Assembly: GCF_003340495.1 (NCBI RefSeq)
Contig: NZ_QASA01000001.1
Span: 3,782,001-3,846,000 of the forward strand
Reading direction: 5' to 3'
Length of the DNA: 64,000 bases
Source of the DNA: Adhaeribacter pallidiroseus
Lineage (GTDB): Bacteria; Bacteroidota; Bacteroidia; Cytophagales; Hymenobacteraceae
A program made the position numbers and the translations under genes. Under the pieces are notes generated by a model. It saw nothing but the letters and a program-made list of their open reading frames with translations. It was not told the DNA's origin and did not search any database. How positions within the stretch are numbered: the stretch's first letter is position 1; each line of letters starts with the position of its first letter. Below, piece after piece: positions 18,883-28,346 of this stretch.

Positions 18883-19514
18883 TTATTCCTGTTTCAATTT
18901 ATCTTTTTTGTATTGTTGCAATATCGTTTCAAGACTTACAACTTTAGGATATTCCATTATTCCAACTCTTTGTTTGATTATCATTTTATATTGATTACTT
19001 AACAACAGCTTATTTACCGGTTCCCCAATCAAGTTAAAATTAGTCTTATAATCCCCAGCTTCTAAAAAATTTACTAATTCCTCTAAACCTTTGGTAATCC
19101 TGAAAGGTGTAAAATCAATGACACTTTCTTCCCCGTTACTAAATTCTACTCTTAATAAGTAATCAGAACCACAGTATAAAGGCCCATTTTCCGGGTAAGG
19201 AATTTTAGTATCTGTCGGATAATTTTGGACCAATAAGTTCAGCGTAGATTCAATTTGCGTAGCTGATTTGCACAAGGGAACTTCGGACTTGGTAAAATCA
19301 TAGGCTTTAACCTGAAGGAATGGATCTACTTCGTATAACTTCAATATAATCAAATCATATTCCTGCATTTTATCATTCAAACCTAGTTTGTACTCTAGCA
19401 AAGTGTTTTTTTAAAACCCGCTTGGCTATTTTTAACTAGTTGTTCCGGCCCAGAATGGCAGCTAAAAGCTAAAATGCATAAAATAAAATAAGTAAGCCCG
19501 TCTAGTTTTTTCAT
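18883..19514 (-). pseudogene. unknown lipoprotein broken by a one-base frameshift
   Basis: The main reverse-strand frame (TTG 19401 to 18883, 172 residues) lacks a plausible start. Just upstream, in another frame, ATG at 19512-19514 opens a lipoprotein signal (FILCILAFSCHSG) that runs into a stop right after an A7 run (plus-strand T7, 19406-19412). One extra A joins the two into a 210-residue lipoprotein. No family was recognised. The mature part is mixed alpha/beta with a phrase (SNGEESVIDFTPFRITKGLE) that hints at an immunity- or inhibitor-like small domain, but this is not strong. The break may be a base-calling error. Confidence 0.65.
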
Positions 19515-19596
19515 CCAGATCCTTCCGTTTTAAATAAGGATGCGAAGATTTTCTGTTTTCCATACCAGGTAGCTAAGGTAACCGCCAGCTTTACTT

Positions 19597-20691
19597 CTAA
19601 AGCTGTTTTATTCTACGCCAGAAGTATTGCATGGAATCCGGTGGTTGCACAGCATAAGGATTTTCTTTAATCAAGGTCCGGATAGCTTGCATGCGGGACT
19701 TTAAGGGCGGGTGCGTACTTAAAAATTCTTCGGTTTGGAATTTATCAACGGTCTTTTCGGCTTGTTGTAACCGTTGGAACAGCAGAATCATTCCCTGCGG
19801 GTTAATACGATTTTGCTGCAAAACCTTAAACCCAAAAGTATCGGCTTCTTCTTCTAAATGGCGGCTGTATTTTAAGCTTTTAAGCGCATCGGCATTTTCA
19901 ACTAAAATGGTTGAAATACCCAGAATATCGCCGAACAAATAAGAAATAAACAAATAACTCCCTAAACTCCGGAACAAAGCCCGGGTAGTGTGCCGGTTTT
20001 GCACATGCCCGGATTCGTGGCCCAGCAAAGCCGCCAATTCTTCGGGTTGTTGCATTTTTTCTAAAATACTATCGTGTACCACCAGGTAACCACCGGGAAG
20101 CGCAAAAGCATTCCTGTTTTTATCCCGGATAACGCTTACCTGTAATTTATAGGTACTTTGAATTTTTATCTGCCGCAGAAAACCTTGTACATACCCGGTT
20201 AGTTCAGGTTCGGAGGTGGAGGCGTTTACAACTTGCTGATACAATTGATTCCCGACGTATTCATCCGTAGATTGCGGAATCATCCAGGCTGCCTTATCGG
20301 CCAGTAAAGATAATCCCCACATGTAAAAGCCGATAACAGATGCAACTATGGCAGCTCCCGACAACCAGAACCATTTGGGAATTTTGCTAGCAGAGAGAAT
20401 TTTAACTGGCGTAACAGCCACGGCTGGTGGGTATTGTTTTTCCAGATAATTTTTAAAATTAGGGTCTGATATTTCCAGTTTTTGCGTTGGGTGATTCCCG
20501 TAAGCAAGCAACGTGATTTCTAAATGTGAATCGGATTGTATGCGCGACGGTTGCCAATAAACGGTAACCGGCACTGATTGATTTGGAATTTGATAGGTGA
20601 TGCGTAACTGTCCGGGTTCCAGATTTACCTGGGCCGGGTAAGGCAAAGCAGATTTACCATCATCATAAGTGCCGGTAAATACGACATGCAT
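19597..20691 (-). CDS. M48 family zinc metallopeptidase
   Basis: The 364-residue protein has a soluble beta-rich N-terminal domain of about 105 residues, a membrane span (WFWLSGAAIVASVIGFYMWG) and an M48/Ste24-like peptidase domain with the zinc motif LLGHESGHVQNRH (His225, Glu226, His229), the third ligand in SRHLEEEADTFGF, and the closing block LSTHPPLKSRMQAI. This layout places the protease outside the inner membrane, where related proteins degrade misfolded envelope proteins. It lies 177 nt downstream of the GH5-like gene, with a hairpin between, so it is probably a separate unit. Confidence 0.9.
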   Translation of the reverse strand: MHVVFTGTYDDGKSALPYPAQVNLEPGQLRITYQIPNQSVPVTVYWQPSRIQSDSHLEITLLAYGNHPTQKLEISDPNFKNYLEKQYPPAVAVTPVKILSASKIPKWFWLSGAAIVASVIGFYMWGLSLLADKAAWMIPQSTDEYVGNQLYQQVVNASTSEPELTGYVQGFLRQIKIQSTYKLQVSVIRDKNRNAFALPGGYLVVHDSILEKMQQPEELAALLGHESGHVQNRHTTRALFRSLGSYLFISYLFGDILGISTILVENADALKSLKYSRHLEEEADTFGFKVLQQNRINPQGMILLFQRLQQAEKTVDKFQTEEFLSTHPPLKSRMQAIRTLIKENPYAVQPPDSMQYFWRRIKQL

Positions 20692-20780
20692 AAGCTTTTT
20701 AGCTGGATTATACTGTAAGTTAAAATTTATACCGCAGCTTTGCAGATATTAGCTCCCAGAAAATAGCCGTGAAAATAATA

Positions 20781-20827
20781 AATCACAGATCCGGTAAATA
20801 TTAATTCAGAATACCAGATCTGTGATT
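20781..20827 (-). terminator. hairpin between GH5-like and M48 genes
   Basis: The arms at 20781-20796 and 20812-20827 pair over 16 positions with one mismatch (core AATCACAGATC with GATCTGTGATT) around a 15-nt AT loop. In the reverse direction a T-rich stretch follows. It fits a terminator of the GH5-like gene. Confidence 0.65.
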
Positions 20828-20868
20828 ATGGATAAAAGGACAAGACTTTTGGGTAATTAAGTGCAAAA

Positions 20869-22047
20869 CTACATAGCTGCAGCTTTGGCCTTTTTCTTGG
20901 CTTTACCTTTTTTTAAATTTTTACCTTTAGCCGCGGCCTTTTCCTGTACAATGTTCTGAATAAAAGCTACTTCTTCGGTTTTATAGGGCTCGCCGTTGGG
21001 TCGGTAAATATCGTGGAACCACAACTCGGGCTCACTGGGGTACACTTTCTGCCAGGAGTTCCAGGGGTAAATAGTATTGGATTTTCCGGCTACAAAACCC
21101 CAGTTAATCATGGTTACATTATATTTGCTCGCCACCGGTAACGACCGCTGGAAAACACTTTTATTTCCCCTGGACATATACTCCGTGCACAATAAAGGCC
21201 GGCCGTATTGCTGCAAAAACACAATGCGTTTTTCCAGTTCCGGGGCATCGTCGTAGTTATGAAACGAAATAACATCCGAGTTTTCGACTTGTATTTTTTC
21301 GATGGGTTTTAATTTATCCGGGGTAGACCAATCGCCGACCCAGATGCCGCAGGTGAGCGGTTGCGATGGGTTAGCGGCCCGCGCCCAGGTAAATACCTGC
21401 GGCAGCAAGTTCGTTACCAGTTCTACTTTATTAGCGGGCTCCCAGCGGAAATAGCTGGAGTTGTTCATGTTATCGGGTTCGTTCCACACATCCCAAGCCA
21501 AAATGCGGGCATCATCTTTAAATTGGTTCACTATGCCAGTCACATATTTTTGAAGTTGCGGATACTGGCTTTGATCTTTTAAAACGTCGGCTCCCGGCCC
21601 TTGCACCCAGCCCGAATTATGCAGGCCCTGCACGGGCTGATGCTGCTTGCCCAAACGCGGAAAAGGATCCCAGCAAGAATCGAACAGCACAAACATGGGC
21701 CGGATTTTATGTTTGGCGCAGATGTCTAAAAACTGGTTAATGCGTTGCGTAAAACCCGCCTGATCCTGGTTCCAGAGTTGGTCATGCAAGAATACCCGCA
21801 TGGTATTAAAACCCAGATTTTCAGCCATAACCATTTCATTTTCCAAAGTAGCCGGATCAAAGGTATCGGCTTGCCACATTTCGAGCTGGTTAATGGCATT
21901 TACCGGCACATAGTTCGCTCCTAGCAACCAGGGCTGCTGCGCGTACCAGGCATTGGCTTGTTCTTTCGTCCAGATGGGCCGCTGAGCAAATAAACAGGTA
22001 CTGACAAAGAAAAAAATTAAAAAAAGAAGGTATCGGGTTGATCGCAT
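20869..22047 (-). CDS. secreted glycoside hydrolase, family 5-like (cellulase/mannanase superfamily)
   Basis: The 392-residue product has a signal peptide (FFFVSTCLFAQ) and a TIM-barrel glycosidase domain. The acid/base Glu is in DVWNEPDN (Glu190) and the nucleophile Glu probably in LLCTEYMSRG (Glu289). GFNTMRVFLHDQLW marks the early barrel strands. It should cleave beta-linked plant or algal polysaccharide; substrate not determined. The last 25 or so residues are a Lys/Ala-rich tail (KGKNLKKGKAKKK), unusual for a secreted enzyme. It is part of a reverse-strand group with two sulfatases upstream. Confidence 0.88.
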   Translation of the reverse strand: MRSTRYLLFLIFFFVSTCLFAQRPIWTKEQANAWYAQQPWLLGANYVPVNAINQLEMWQADTFDPATLENEMVMAENLGFNTMRVFLHDQLWNQDQAGFTQRINQFLDICAKHKIRPMFVLFDSCWDPFPRLGKQHQPVQGLHNSGWVQGPGADVLKDQSQYPQLQKYVTGIVNQFKDDARILAWDVWNEPDNMNNSSYFRWEPANKVELVTNLLPQVFTWARAANPSQPLTCGIWVGDWSTPDKLKPIEKIQVENSDVISFHNYDDAPELEKRIVFLQQYGRPLLCTEYMSRGNKSVFQRSLPVASKYNVTMINWGFVAGKSNTIYPWNSWQKVYPSEPELWFHDIYRPNGEPYKTEEVAFIQNIVQEKAAAKGKNLKKGKAKKKAKAAAM

Positions 22048-22299
22048 CAGGTTAAAAATTAAATATTAAAAACTGGATAGTACGGGATAAGTTTTTGATT
22101 GCGGTTTTAATATTACAAAATTCCGGATTACAATAACGTACGCCTTTGAATAATTTTACCTGGTTCTTCTTTATATAAGATAATGGCCTAATTCAGGATT
22201 AATATGGAACTGGTTAAAAAAATTTAAAAATTTAGTTATTCAGGTGGTCACTTAACTCTTTTTGCTACAACCACCCGCGATTGCTGATTCTAACCTGCT

Positions 22300-23667
22300 T
22301 TACATTTTTGCACCAACCCGAACTTGCCACTTCTGCAACTCTTTTTGTAGCGCAGTTACTTTATCCGGCAGGGTGGCGGCTAAATCTTGCTTTTCGGAAG
22401 GGTCGTTTTTTAAATTATATAGCTCCGGGTGATGATCATCCAGGAATTGTATAAGCTTGTAATCGCCCTGGCGAATGGCACTAGCGGAGCGGCCGCCCAG
22501 AAAGTGCGGCTTGGGCAAAGGATAATGCCAGTAAAAAGTTGTTTCGGGTCGTTGGGTTTTACCGGCCAGTAATGCAGCAATGCTGCTCCCATCCAGAATT
22601 TGGCCTTTGGTAGGTTTTACTCCAACTACTTCCAACAAAGTCGGATAGATATCGGCAGTTGTAACCGGAACCGGACTAATTACATTTGCTTTGATGCGGT
22701 TGGGCCAGTACGCTAAAAAAGGCACCCGGATGCCGCCCTCGTACAACTCGGATTTACCGCCCCGCAAACTGCCGTTCCGGGTTACGTTTAGTTCTCCCCC
22801 GTTATCGGAAGTAAAAATAATGAGCGTATTTTGATCGAGGTTATTTGCTTGTAAAGTTGTTTGCAGTTGTCCTATGCCATCGTCCAAGCTTTCGAGCATT
22901 GCGGCTAATTCGGGATTGTTTTGATTTTTGCCAACTCCTGGCTGCGATTGGTATTTAGTTACTTTAGCTGGTTTGCCGCCCAGTTTGGTGTGTACCGCGT
23001 AATGCGACAAATACAAAAAAAAGGGTTTGTTCTTATGCCGCTGAATAAAATCGTGAGCTTCCAGGTTCAGGCGGTCGGTTAGATATTCGTCTGGTCCGCG
23101 GGCCGCCAAGTCCGGCAGAAAAAAGTACGGGTAAAAGTAATCGCCGTTAGCAATGTATTTTCGTTCACTAGCTATTACTTCGTCCCAGCCATGTTTTTCG
23201 GGTTCGCCGCGCCGTTTCTCGTAATCGCCGGTCAGGTGCCATTTCCCAACCAAGCCCGTCACATAGCCGGCTTTTTTTAATTTTTCATTTAAAGTTTCAT
23301 AATCCGGCGACAAAAACTTTTCATCGTGCACATCCAGGTAATCGGTAATGCCAACCCGGGCCGGATGCTGGCCCGTTAAAAGCGCAATGCGGGTGGGTGT
23401 ACATACGGGCGCCGCCGCGTAGGCTTGCGTAAAACGCATACCGCCGGCCGCTAATTTATCTAAGTTAGGAGTTTGGTTAAAAGTATTCCCGTAACAACCC
23501 AGTTCGCCATAGCCTAAATCATCAGCCAGAATGAGAATAATATTGGGCTGCTTAGCTGCTTTTGGCTCGGTAAGCACTTTTCCATAGGCCGGATAAACAA
23601 ACAGGGAGATCATACCTACCAAGCAATTAACTCGAACGAAATGTAAAAGCTGTTTTGCCATTTTCAA
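22300..23667 (-). CDS. secreted type I sulfatase (arylsulfatase-like)
   Basis: The 455-residue protein has an N-terminal signal (about residues 1-30) and a sulfatase domain opening PNIILILADDLGYGELGCYG (metal-binding Asp49, Asp50). The formylglycine motif CTPTR starts at Cys89, so an FGE-type maturase encoded elsewhere would be needed. FTSDNGGE supplies further metal ligands. It removes sulfate esters from carbohydrates or aryl compounds; it is closest in look to the arylsulfatase A/GALNS type. Its neighbours, a second sulfatase and a GH5-like enzyme, suggest use on sulfated polysaccharide. Confidence 0.92.
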   Translation of the reverse strand: MKMAKQLLHFVRVNCLVGMISLFVYPAYGKVLTEPKAAKQPNIILILADDLGYGELGCYGNTFNQTPNLDKLAAGGMRFTQAYAAAPVCTPTRIALLTGQHPARVGITDYLDVHDEKFLSPDYETLNEKLKKAGYVTGLVGKWHLTGDYEKRRGEPEKHGWDEVIASERKYIANGDYFYPYFFLPDLAARGPDEYLTDRLNLEAHDFIQRHKNKPFFLYLSHYAVHTKLGGKPAKVTKYQSQPGVGKNQNNPELAAMLESLDDGIGQLQTTLQANNLDQNTLIIFTSDNGGELNVTRNGSLRGGKSELYEGGIRVPFLAYWPNRIKANVISPVPVTTADIYPTLLEVVGVKPTKGQILDGSSIAALLAGKTQRPETTFYWHYPLPKPHFLGGRSASAIRQGDYKLIQFLDDHHPELYNLKNDPSEKQDLAATLPDKVTALQKELQKWQVRVGAKM

Positions 23668-24009
23668 ATTTTAAGAATTTATTCGCCTGAATAGCCCGCA
23701 TGTTTGGCACCGGAAACCAATGATCTTTGCTGTTTTTTTAAAATTTTACATTATTTAAGCATCATTCTTTGGCCATTTCCAGGCTTTGATAGTTTTCGAA
23801 GCTATTTTCAAAAAACTAATTACTTCAGAAAGTTACCAGCATACCTTTTTGATTTTTCCCGTATTTCACATTATTGTAATACAATGTCAGACCTTCCTGA
23901 TCATTCTGCTGGCCAGAGACCGGTCGATATTCCTCACGAGCGAAGACGCTCGCGCTAGTAAGAATGAACTTAAAAGTCTTGCTTCCAAAGAAATAATATC
24001 AAAATACAA
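23668..24009. other. intergenic region between the sulfatase genes, with a small hairpin
   Basis: There is no credible gene. CGAGCG (23937-23942) and CGCTCG (23947-23952) form a perfect 6-bp stem with a 4-nt loop, then GCTAGTAAG. A similar GCTAGTAAG string recurs near 44874, so this may be a degenerate interspersed element. Confidence 0.4.
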
Positions 24010-25551
24010 CTAGTATTGCTTCTGGTGCAAATAATCGCCGTCGCGCGTTTTAATAGTGCGTTTGAGCGGCACTTGCATGCCCCCGGAGCTTTCGAGCCAA
24101 TCGTAGAGTTCGCTGGCCATTTGCTTAATTGCGGGTTGATGTTCGGGTTGGGCAATCAGGTTGTTCATTTCCATGGGGTCTTGCTGTAAATCAAAAAACT
24201 CGTTGGTGTCCCAGATACCTTGGTACCGGATGTATTTATAACGGCCGTTGCGCACGGCAAAAACCGTGGGGGTTTGTGGAAAATCGTACTCCCAATAGTA
24301 CTCGTAGAAAGCTTTGTCGCGCCACGCAATTTTCTGGCCTTGCAGCAACGGCAAAAACGACTGCCCTTGCATTTGCTTCGGCGTGGGTTGGCTCGCCACT
24401 GCCAAAATGGTAGGGGCTATATCAATATTCTGAATTACCTCTGTGATTTTAGTACCGGGCTTAATCACGTCGGGGTAGCGCATGAGCAAAGGCACCCGCA
24501 TGGATTCTTCGTAGGCGTGGCGTTTGTCAATCAGGCCGTGCTCCCCGAACGAAAACCCATTATCGCCCATGTAAATCACCAGGGTATTTTTGTCAATACC
24601 CGCTTTTTTTAAATAATCGAGCACCGCGCCAATGCTTTCGTCCACGCTGAGTAAGGTTTCGCAGTACTGGCGGTAAAAATCGTCGAACTGAATGCGGCCA
24701 TGATACATGTAATCCACGCCGTGCCAGCTATAGCGTTGTTTTTTCACCCACTCCGGAATACCGGCCAAATTTACATTTTGCTTTAACTCCGGATTACTGG
24801 CTACTTTATTCCGCAAGGGCCAGGTATTGCTGGTATCAGTGGCGGTTAAGAACATGGAGGCCGGGTAATGTACGGGCAAGTTTTTATACCGACCGCGGTG
24901 GCGCTTGGCCGGAGCAAACTCGGCGTGCACGCCTTTATGCGACAGGTACAGGAAAAAAGGTTTTTTCTTATCTTGTTGCTTCAACCAGTCTACGGCGTGC
25001 TGGGTTAGTAAATCGGCAATGTAGGCGCTGTCTTTGTACACTACTTGTTTGCCGTTTATGTTAAACGTAGGATTGTAATACACACCCTGGCCCCGAAAAC
25101 TTTCCCAATGGTGAAAGCCCGGCTGCGGTTCGTCCTCGGTGTTGCCCATGTGCCACTTACCGAAAAAAGCCGTCTGATAACCAGCCTTCTGTAAATACTG
25201 CGGGAAAAAAGTTAAACCCTGAGGAAGCGGCGCCTGGTTATCCACGATGGTGTGGGTGTGGGCGTATTGACCGGTTAAGATAGAAGCCCGACTGGGCGAA
25301 CACAAAGCGGTACTCACAAAAGCATTCTGGATATGTGCGCCTTCTTTGGCTAAGCGGTCCATGTTGGGCGTTTGCAGGCCGGGCACTTTCCCGGTAAAAC
25401 CCATGAAATCGTAGCGGTGGTCATCGGCCAGAATAAAAATAACATTTTGCGGTTTAGCCGCACTGGATTTGTTACCTGCTTTTGGCGCCCAGCTGTGCTC
25501 ACCCGTTACGCAAAACAACAAAAGCAAAATGCCCCCCAATAATTTATTCAT
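24010..25551 (-). CDS. secreted type I sulfatase (N-sulfoglucosamine/mucin sulfatase-like)
   Basis: The 513-residue product has a signal peptide and a sulfatase domain: NVIFILADDHRYDFMGFTG (Asp43, Asp44), the formylglycine motif CSPSR (Cys84) in TALCSPSRASILTGQ, then VIYMGDNGFSFGEHGLIDKR with metal and active-site residues, and a C-terminal subdomain with YEYYWEYDFPQTPTVFAVR. The motif order fits the S1 heparan/iduronate- or mucin-desulfating type; the exact glycan is unknown. It is transcribed in the same direction as the other sulfatase, but 342 nt apart, so it may have its own promoter. Confidence 0.92.
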   Translation of the reverse strand: MNKLLGGILLLLFCVTGEHSWAPKAGNKSSAAKPQNVIFILADDHRYDFMGFTGKVPGLQTPNMDRLAKEGAHIQNAFVSTALCSPSRASILTGQYAHTHTIVDNQAPLPQGLTFFPQYLQKAGYQTAFFGKWHMGNTEDEPQPGFHHWESFRGQGVYYNPTFNINGKQVVYKDSAYIADLLTQHAVDWLKQQDKKKPFFLYLSHKGVHAEFAPAKRHRGRYKNLPVHYPASMFLTATDTSNTWPLRNKVASNPELKQNVNLAGIPEWVKKQRYSWHGVDYMYHGRIQFDDFYRQYCETLLSVDESIGAVLDYLKKAGIDKNTLVIYMGDNGFSFGEHGLIDKRHAYEESMRVPLLMRYPDVIKPGTKITEVIQNIDIAPTILAVASQPTPKQMQGQSFLPLLQGQKIAWRDKAFYEYYWEYDFPQTPTVFAVRNGRYKYIRYQGIWDTNEFFDLQQDPMEMNNLIAQPEHQPAIKQMASELYDWLESSGGMQVPLKRTIKTRDGDYLHQKQY

Positions 25552-25792
25552 GGTATAGGTAGGTTACCCTTAGATTTGGTGATGGAACCCGTAAAACTCA
25601 AGCTCCCGAAAACAAAAAATTAAAAAAAATCAGCTTATCTCCGGGCGTAATTACTAAAGTTTAAGTATTTATGGAAGCGCTTAAAACTATTTTTTAGAAA
25701 ATGCTTCTACGCCTGGTTTTTACCAGATGGCAAATTGATCCATTTTAACGAAGATTAGATAATTTTCAGGTGGGATAAGCAACTCATGACAA

Positions 25793-27181
25793 CTACTTGA
25801 GGGCATCCAGTACTTTGTACATTTTCGGCACCAGCGTACCGGCGGAGCCATTGTAATTGTTCACCAGAAAAGAAAAAACGTATTGATGACCATCCTGGCC
25901 TTTATGGTAACCACAAAATCCTTTGGCACCGTGCAGCGTGCCGCTTTTCATTTTCAGGTTGTTTACTTGGGGCAAGGAGGCGTAAAAACCCGGGAACCAG
26001 GCTTGTTGCCGGGCGTATTGCAAAACTTGTACCTGGGCGTGCGTGGTTACGCGATTTAACGGCGAAAGCCCGGAACCATCTACCATGTTTAACTCCGAAT
26101 CCGGTATACCGTTCTTTTTCCAAAAATGGCGCATCAGCTCGACGCCTTGGCTAGTGGAACCAGCATTGTTTTTCACCGACAAAGTTCTGGCTAAAGCTTC
26201 GCCGTACAAATTAATGCTTTTGCGGTTTAACCAATAAATTATACTATCCAACGGCGGCGACGAAAGCATTAACAAAGTAGTATAACCAGCCGGTAACGTC
26301 TCTTGGGTAACACGAACCGGCATATTTTTTAAAATTTTCACACCTTTACGGGCCAAAGTATCCAGTAGGGTGCGCGCAAACTGAAGCTTAGGGTCCGGCA
26401 TAGCGCCCGAAATTTTAAAACTTGGCTGGTTTACCGGAATTGTGCCCCGAATGGTGCCAGCAGCGGTATTTAACGGGAAATAAATAAAAGCCTGATCGCC
26501 GGAATTAGCGGCGGCAGCCGTAAGTTCTGGTTTTAAAACATAATCATAAATTTGGGGCACAGTTTTAACAAGGCTTACCGGGCTGTTTAACTGGCTACCG
26601 GATTTTAAAATAACATCAAACTGATTTTCGCGCCAGTTTAAAGGGCTTAGTCCGGCACCATAGTAGTTGCCGATGTCTTGCCAGAGCCAGCCGTCCGGAA
26701 CTGCTCCTTCCTCCCACCCTTTGTTATAAATAATTACCTCGTTAATGGTAGTAATGCCTGCCTTTTGAATAGCCTGATTGATTTTTTTAATTATTTCTTT
26801 TTCGGAAGTGGCGGCCCAGCGCCAACTGCCCAAAGTAGGATCTCCACCCGGAAGAATAATAAGCGAGGAATTATCTTTCGCATAAGCTACACTGGTCTGA
26901 AATTTAAAATTCTTGCCCAGTAAGGCATAAGCACTCGCACTGGTAATCACTTTCTGGGTAGAAGCCGGCACCAAACCTATTTTGCCATTTCTATCAAGAA
27001 TAACCTTACCTGTTGTAGCATCTACCACATACAACGAAGATAAGCTGTTTTGCAGTTGCTTATCAGCGGCAAAAATTTGGTAAGCCATGGCCAGTTTAGT
27101 GGCTACAGTTTGGGAGTAGGTACAGGTGGGCCAAGTCCAAACTAAAATAAAAAGAGTAATTCTGATACTTGGGAGGAACAT
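25793..27181 (-). CDS. dacB: D-alanyl-D-alanine carboxypeptidase/endopeptidase (PBP4, S13 family)
   Basis: The 462-residue product has an N-terminal signal (cleavage near CTYSQT) and the three S13 active-site boxes: SxxK in VPASTQKVIT (Ser74, Lys77), SxN in RKSINLYGEALART, and KSG in MKSGTLHGAKGFCGY. The family block VDGSGLSPLNRVT is present. It trims or cleaves peptidoglycan crosslinks in the periplasm. Length is normal. It is a single gene by spacing. Confidence 0.93.
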   Translation of the reverse strand: MFLPSIRITLFILVWTWPTCTYSQTVATKLAMAYQIFAADKQLQNSLSSLYVVDATTGKVILDRNGKIGLVPASTQKVITSASAYALLGKNFKFQTSVAYAKDNSSLIILPGGDPTLGSWRWAATSEKEIIKKINQAIQKAGITTINEVIIYNKGWEEGAVPDGWLWQDIGNYYGAGLSPLNWRENQFDVILKSGSQLNSPVSLVKTVPQIYDYVLKPELTAAAANSGDQAFIYFPLNTAAGTIRGTIPVNQPSFKISGAMPDPKLQFARTLLDTLARKGVKILKNMPVRVTQETLPAGYTTLLMLSSPPLDSIIYWLNRKSINLYGEALARTLSVKNNAGSTSQGVELMRHFWKKNGIPDSELNMVDGSGLSPLNRVTTHAQVQVLQYARQQAWFPGFYASLPQVNNLKMKSGTLHGAKGFCGYHKGQDGHQYVFSFLVNNYNGSAGTLVPKMYKVLDALK

Positions 27182-27361
27182 GAATAAGTAATACCGAAAA
27201 AACTAGCGGCAACGGCAAGTTTAGCTTAAAATTAAATCTTTTAAAAATTGATTGTATAAAAAGCAAAAATACCGGTGCCGCTGTGTCTAGTTTTATCGAA
27301 AGGGATTATACGGTTGCAAAGCTGTTGTATAGGTGTAATTAAGAGTTTTGTTTTTATACTT

Positions 27362-28171
27362 TCATTTATAAATCTCAGCAGTATTATAGCCTAATGCTAA
27401 TGTATCATCATCAGTTGTTTCGTATAGTCCGTTTTTTAACTTCCATAAAACGTAGAGAGAACCCAGAGGCATACCGAGCGACCAAACTGTGTTTAAGTAA
27501 CCCATCATAGAAAAGCCAATACCGAGCATTATCTGGAAATTAAGCAACTTAAAAAAGAATCCACCAACCGCTGACCAACCAATTGTTGGTACATTAAGAA
27601 AAATGATCGCCAAGTATTTCTGCCATTTTTTCCTAACATTGCTTCTCCGAACCTGAACTATCATATAAACATTAAAGGCAAATACCATTGTGGCGAGAAA
27701 ACCAAAAAACCAGAAAATAGTTAAACTGGGAATTGGCTGCTTAACATCTTGTAGCTGAATATTAAGAATTTTATTGGACTGATCGTCAAATAGCACCTGA
27801 AAGTAGCCGAACTCCCGCTTATTTTCAAGCTGTAGATAAAGGACAGTTGTGTTAGGGAGTTGCTTATTTTCGCCGGTTGTAAAAGTTTTCTCTGTTTTTA
27901 TAAAGGTATATTCAACCTCCTCCCCAAAGTTATGCACCACTAACTCTCTAAAAGAGCTAAGCCCATCTTTTAATTTTTGAACATTAACTTTTTGTGCCGA
28001 CGCATGCTCCAGCGCCATTAAGGAAACGGCTTTATTGTATTTTTTTTGAAGTACAGCAGTCACAAATTCCTTTGCTGTGTCTTTGTAGTTTAACGAATTG
28101 CTTAAAAAGACGCAGCTCACCAAGGAGATTGTTAGTACAAGAAGTAAAATGGATACTTTTAATTTGTTTAT
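27362..28171 (-). CDS. unknown lipoprotein with membrane spans; start codon unclear
   Basis: The 253 residues from GTG at 28123 contain an extracytoplasmic domain (to about 135) of NTF2-like or DUF4864-like look (KDTAKEFVTAVLQKKYNKAV), followed by three or four spans. Upstream, the same frame continues 48 nt and encodes a lipoprotein-type signal (KLKVSILLLVLTISLVSC), but no ATG, GTG or TTG opens it; the first codon of the segment is ATA at 28169-28171 and an in-frame stop lies a few codons before. Either ATA is used, or one base is wrong. No family was assigned with confidence. Confidence 0.6.
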   Translation of the reverse strand: MNKLKVSILLLVLTISLVSCVFLSNSLNYKDTAKEFVTAVLQKKYNKAVSLMALEHASAQKVNVQKLKDGLSSFRELVVHNFGEEVEYTFIKTEKTFTTGENKQLPNTTVLYLQLENKREFGYFQVLFDDQSNKILNIQLQDVKQPIPSLTIFWFFGFLATMVFAFNVYMIVQVRRSNVRKKWQKYLAIIFLNVPTIGWSAVGGFFFKLLNFQIMLGIGFSMMGYLNTVWSLGMPLGSLYVLWKLKNGLYETTDDDTLALGYNTAEIYK

Positions 28172-28346
28172 TTTATTATAGTGGCATTCAAGTAATTACT
28201 ATCCTGCTACTGTTTGTATAAGAAGCAAAGTCCGGAGTTAATGGCAAAACAGTGTAAATAACTGGATCTGAACTAAAAATAGATTCTCTCTTTTAAAACC
28301 GCTAAGCCTTTAAAAAAGCCTTAAATCAGTTTTCAGAGGTATATTT

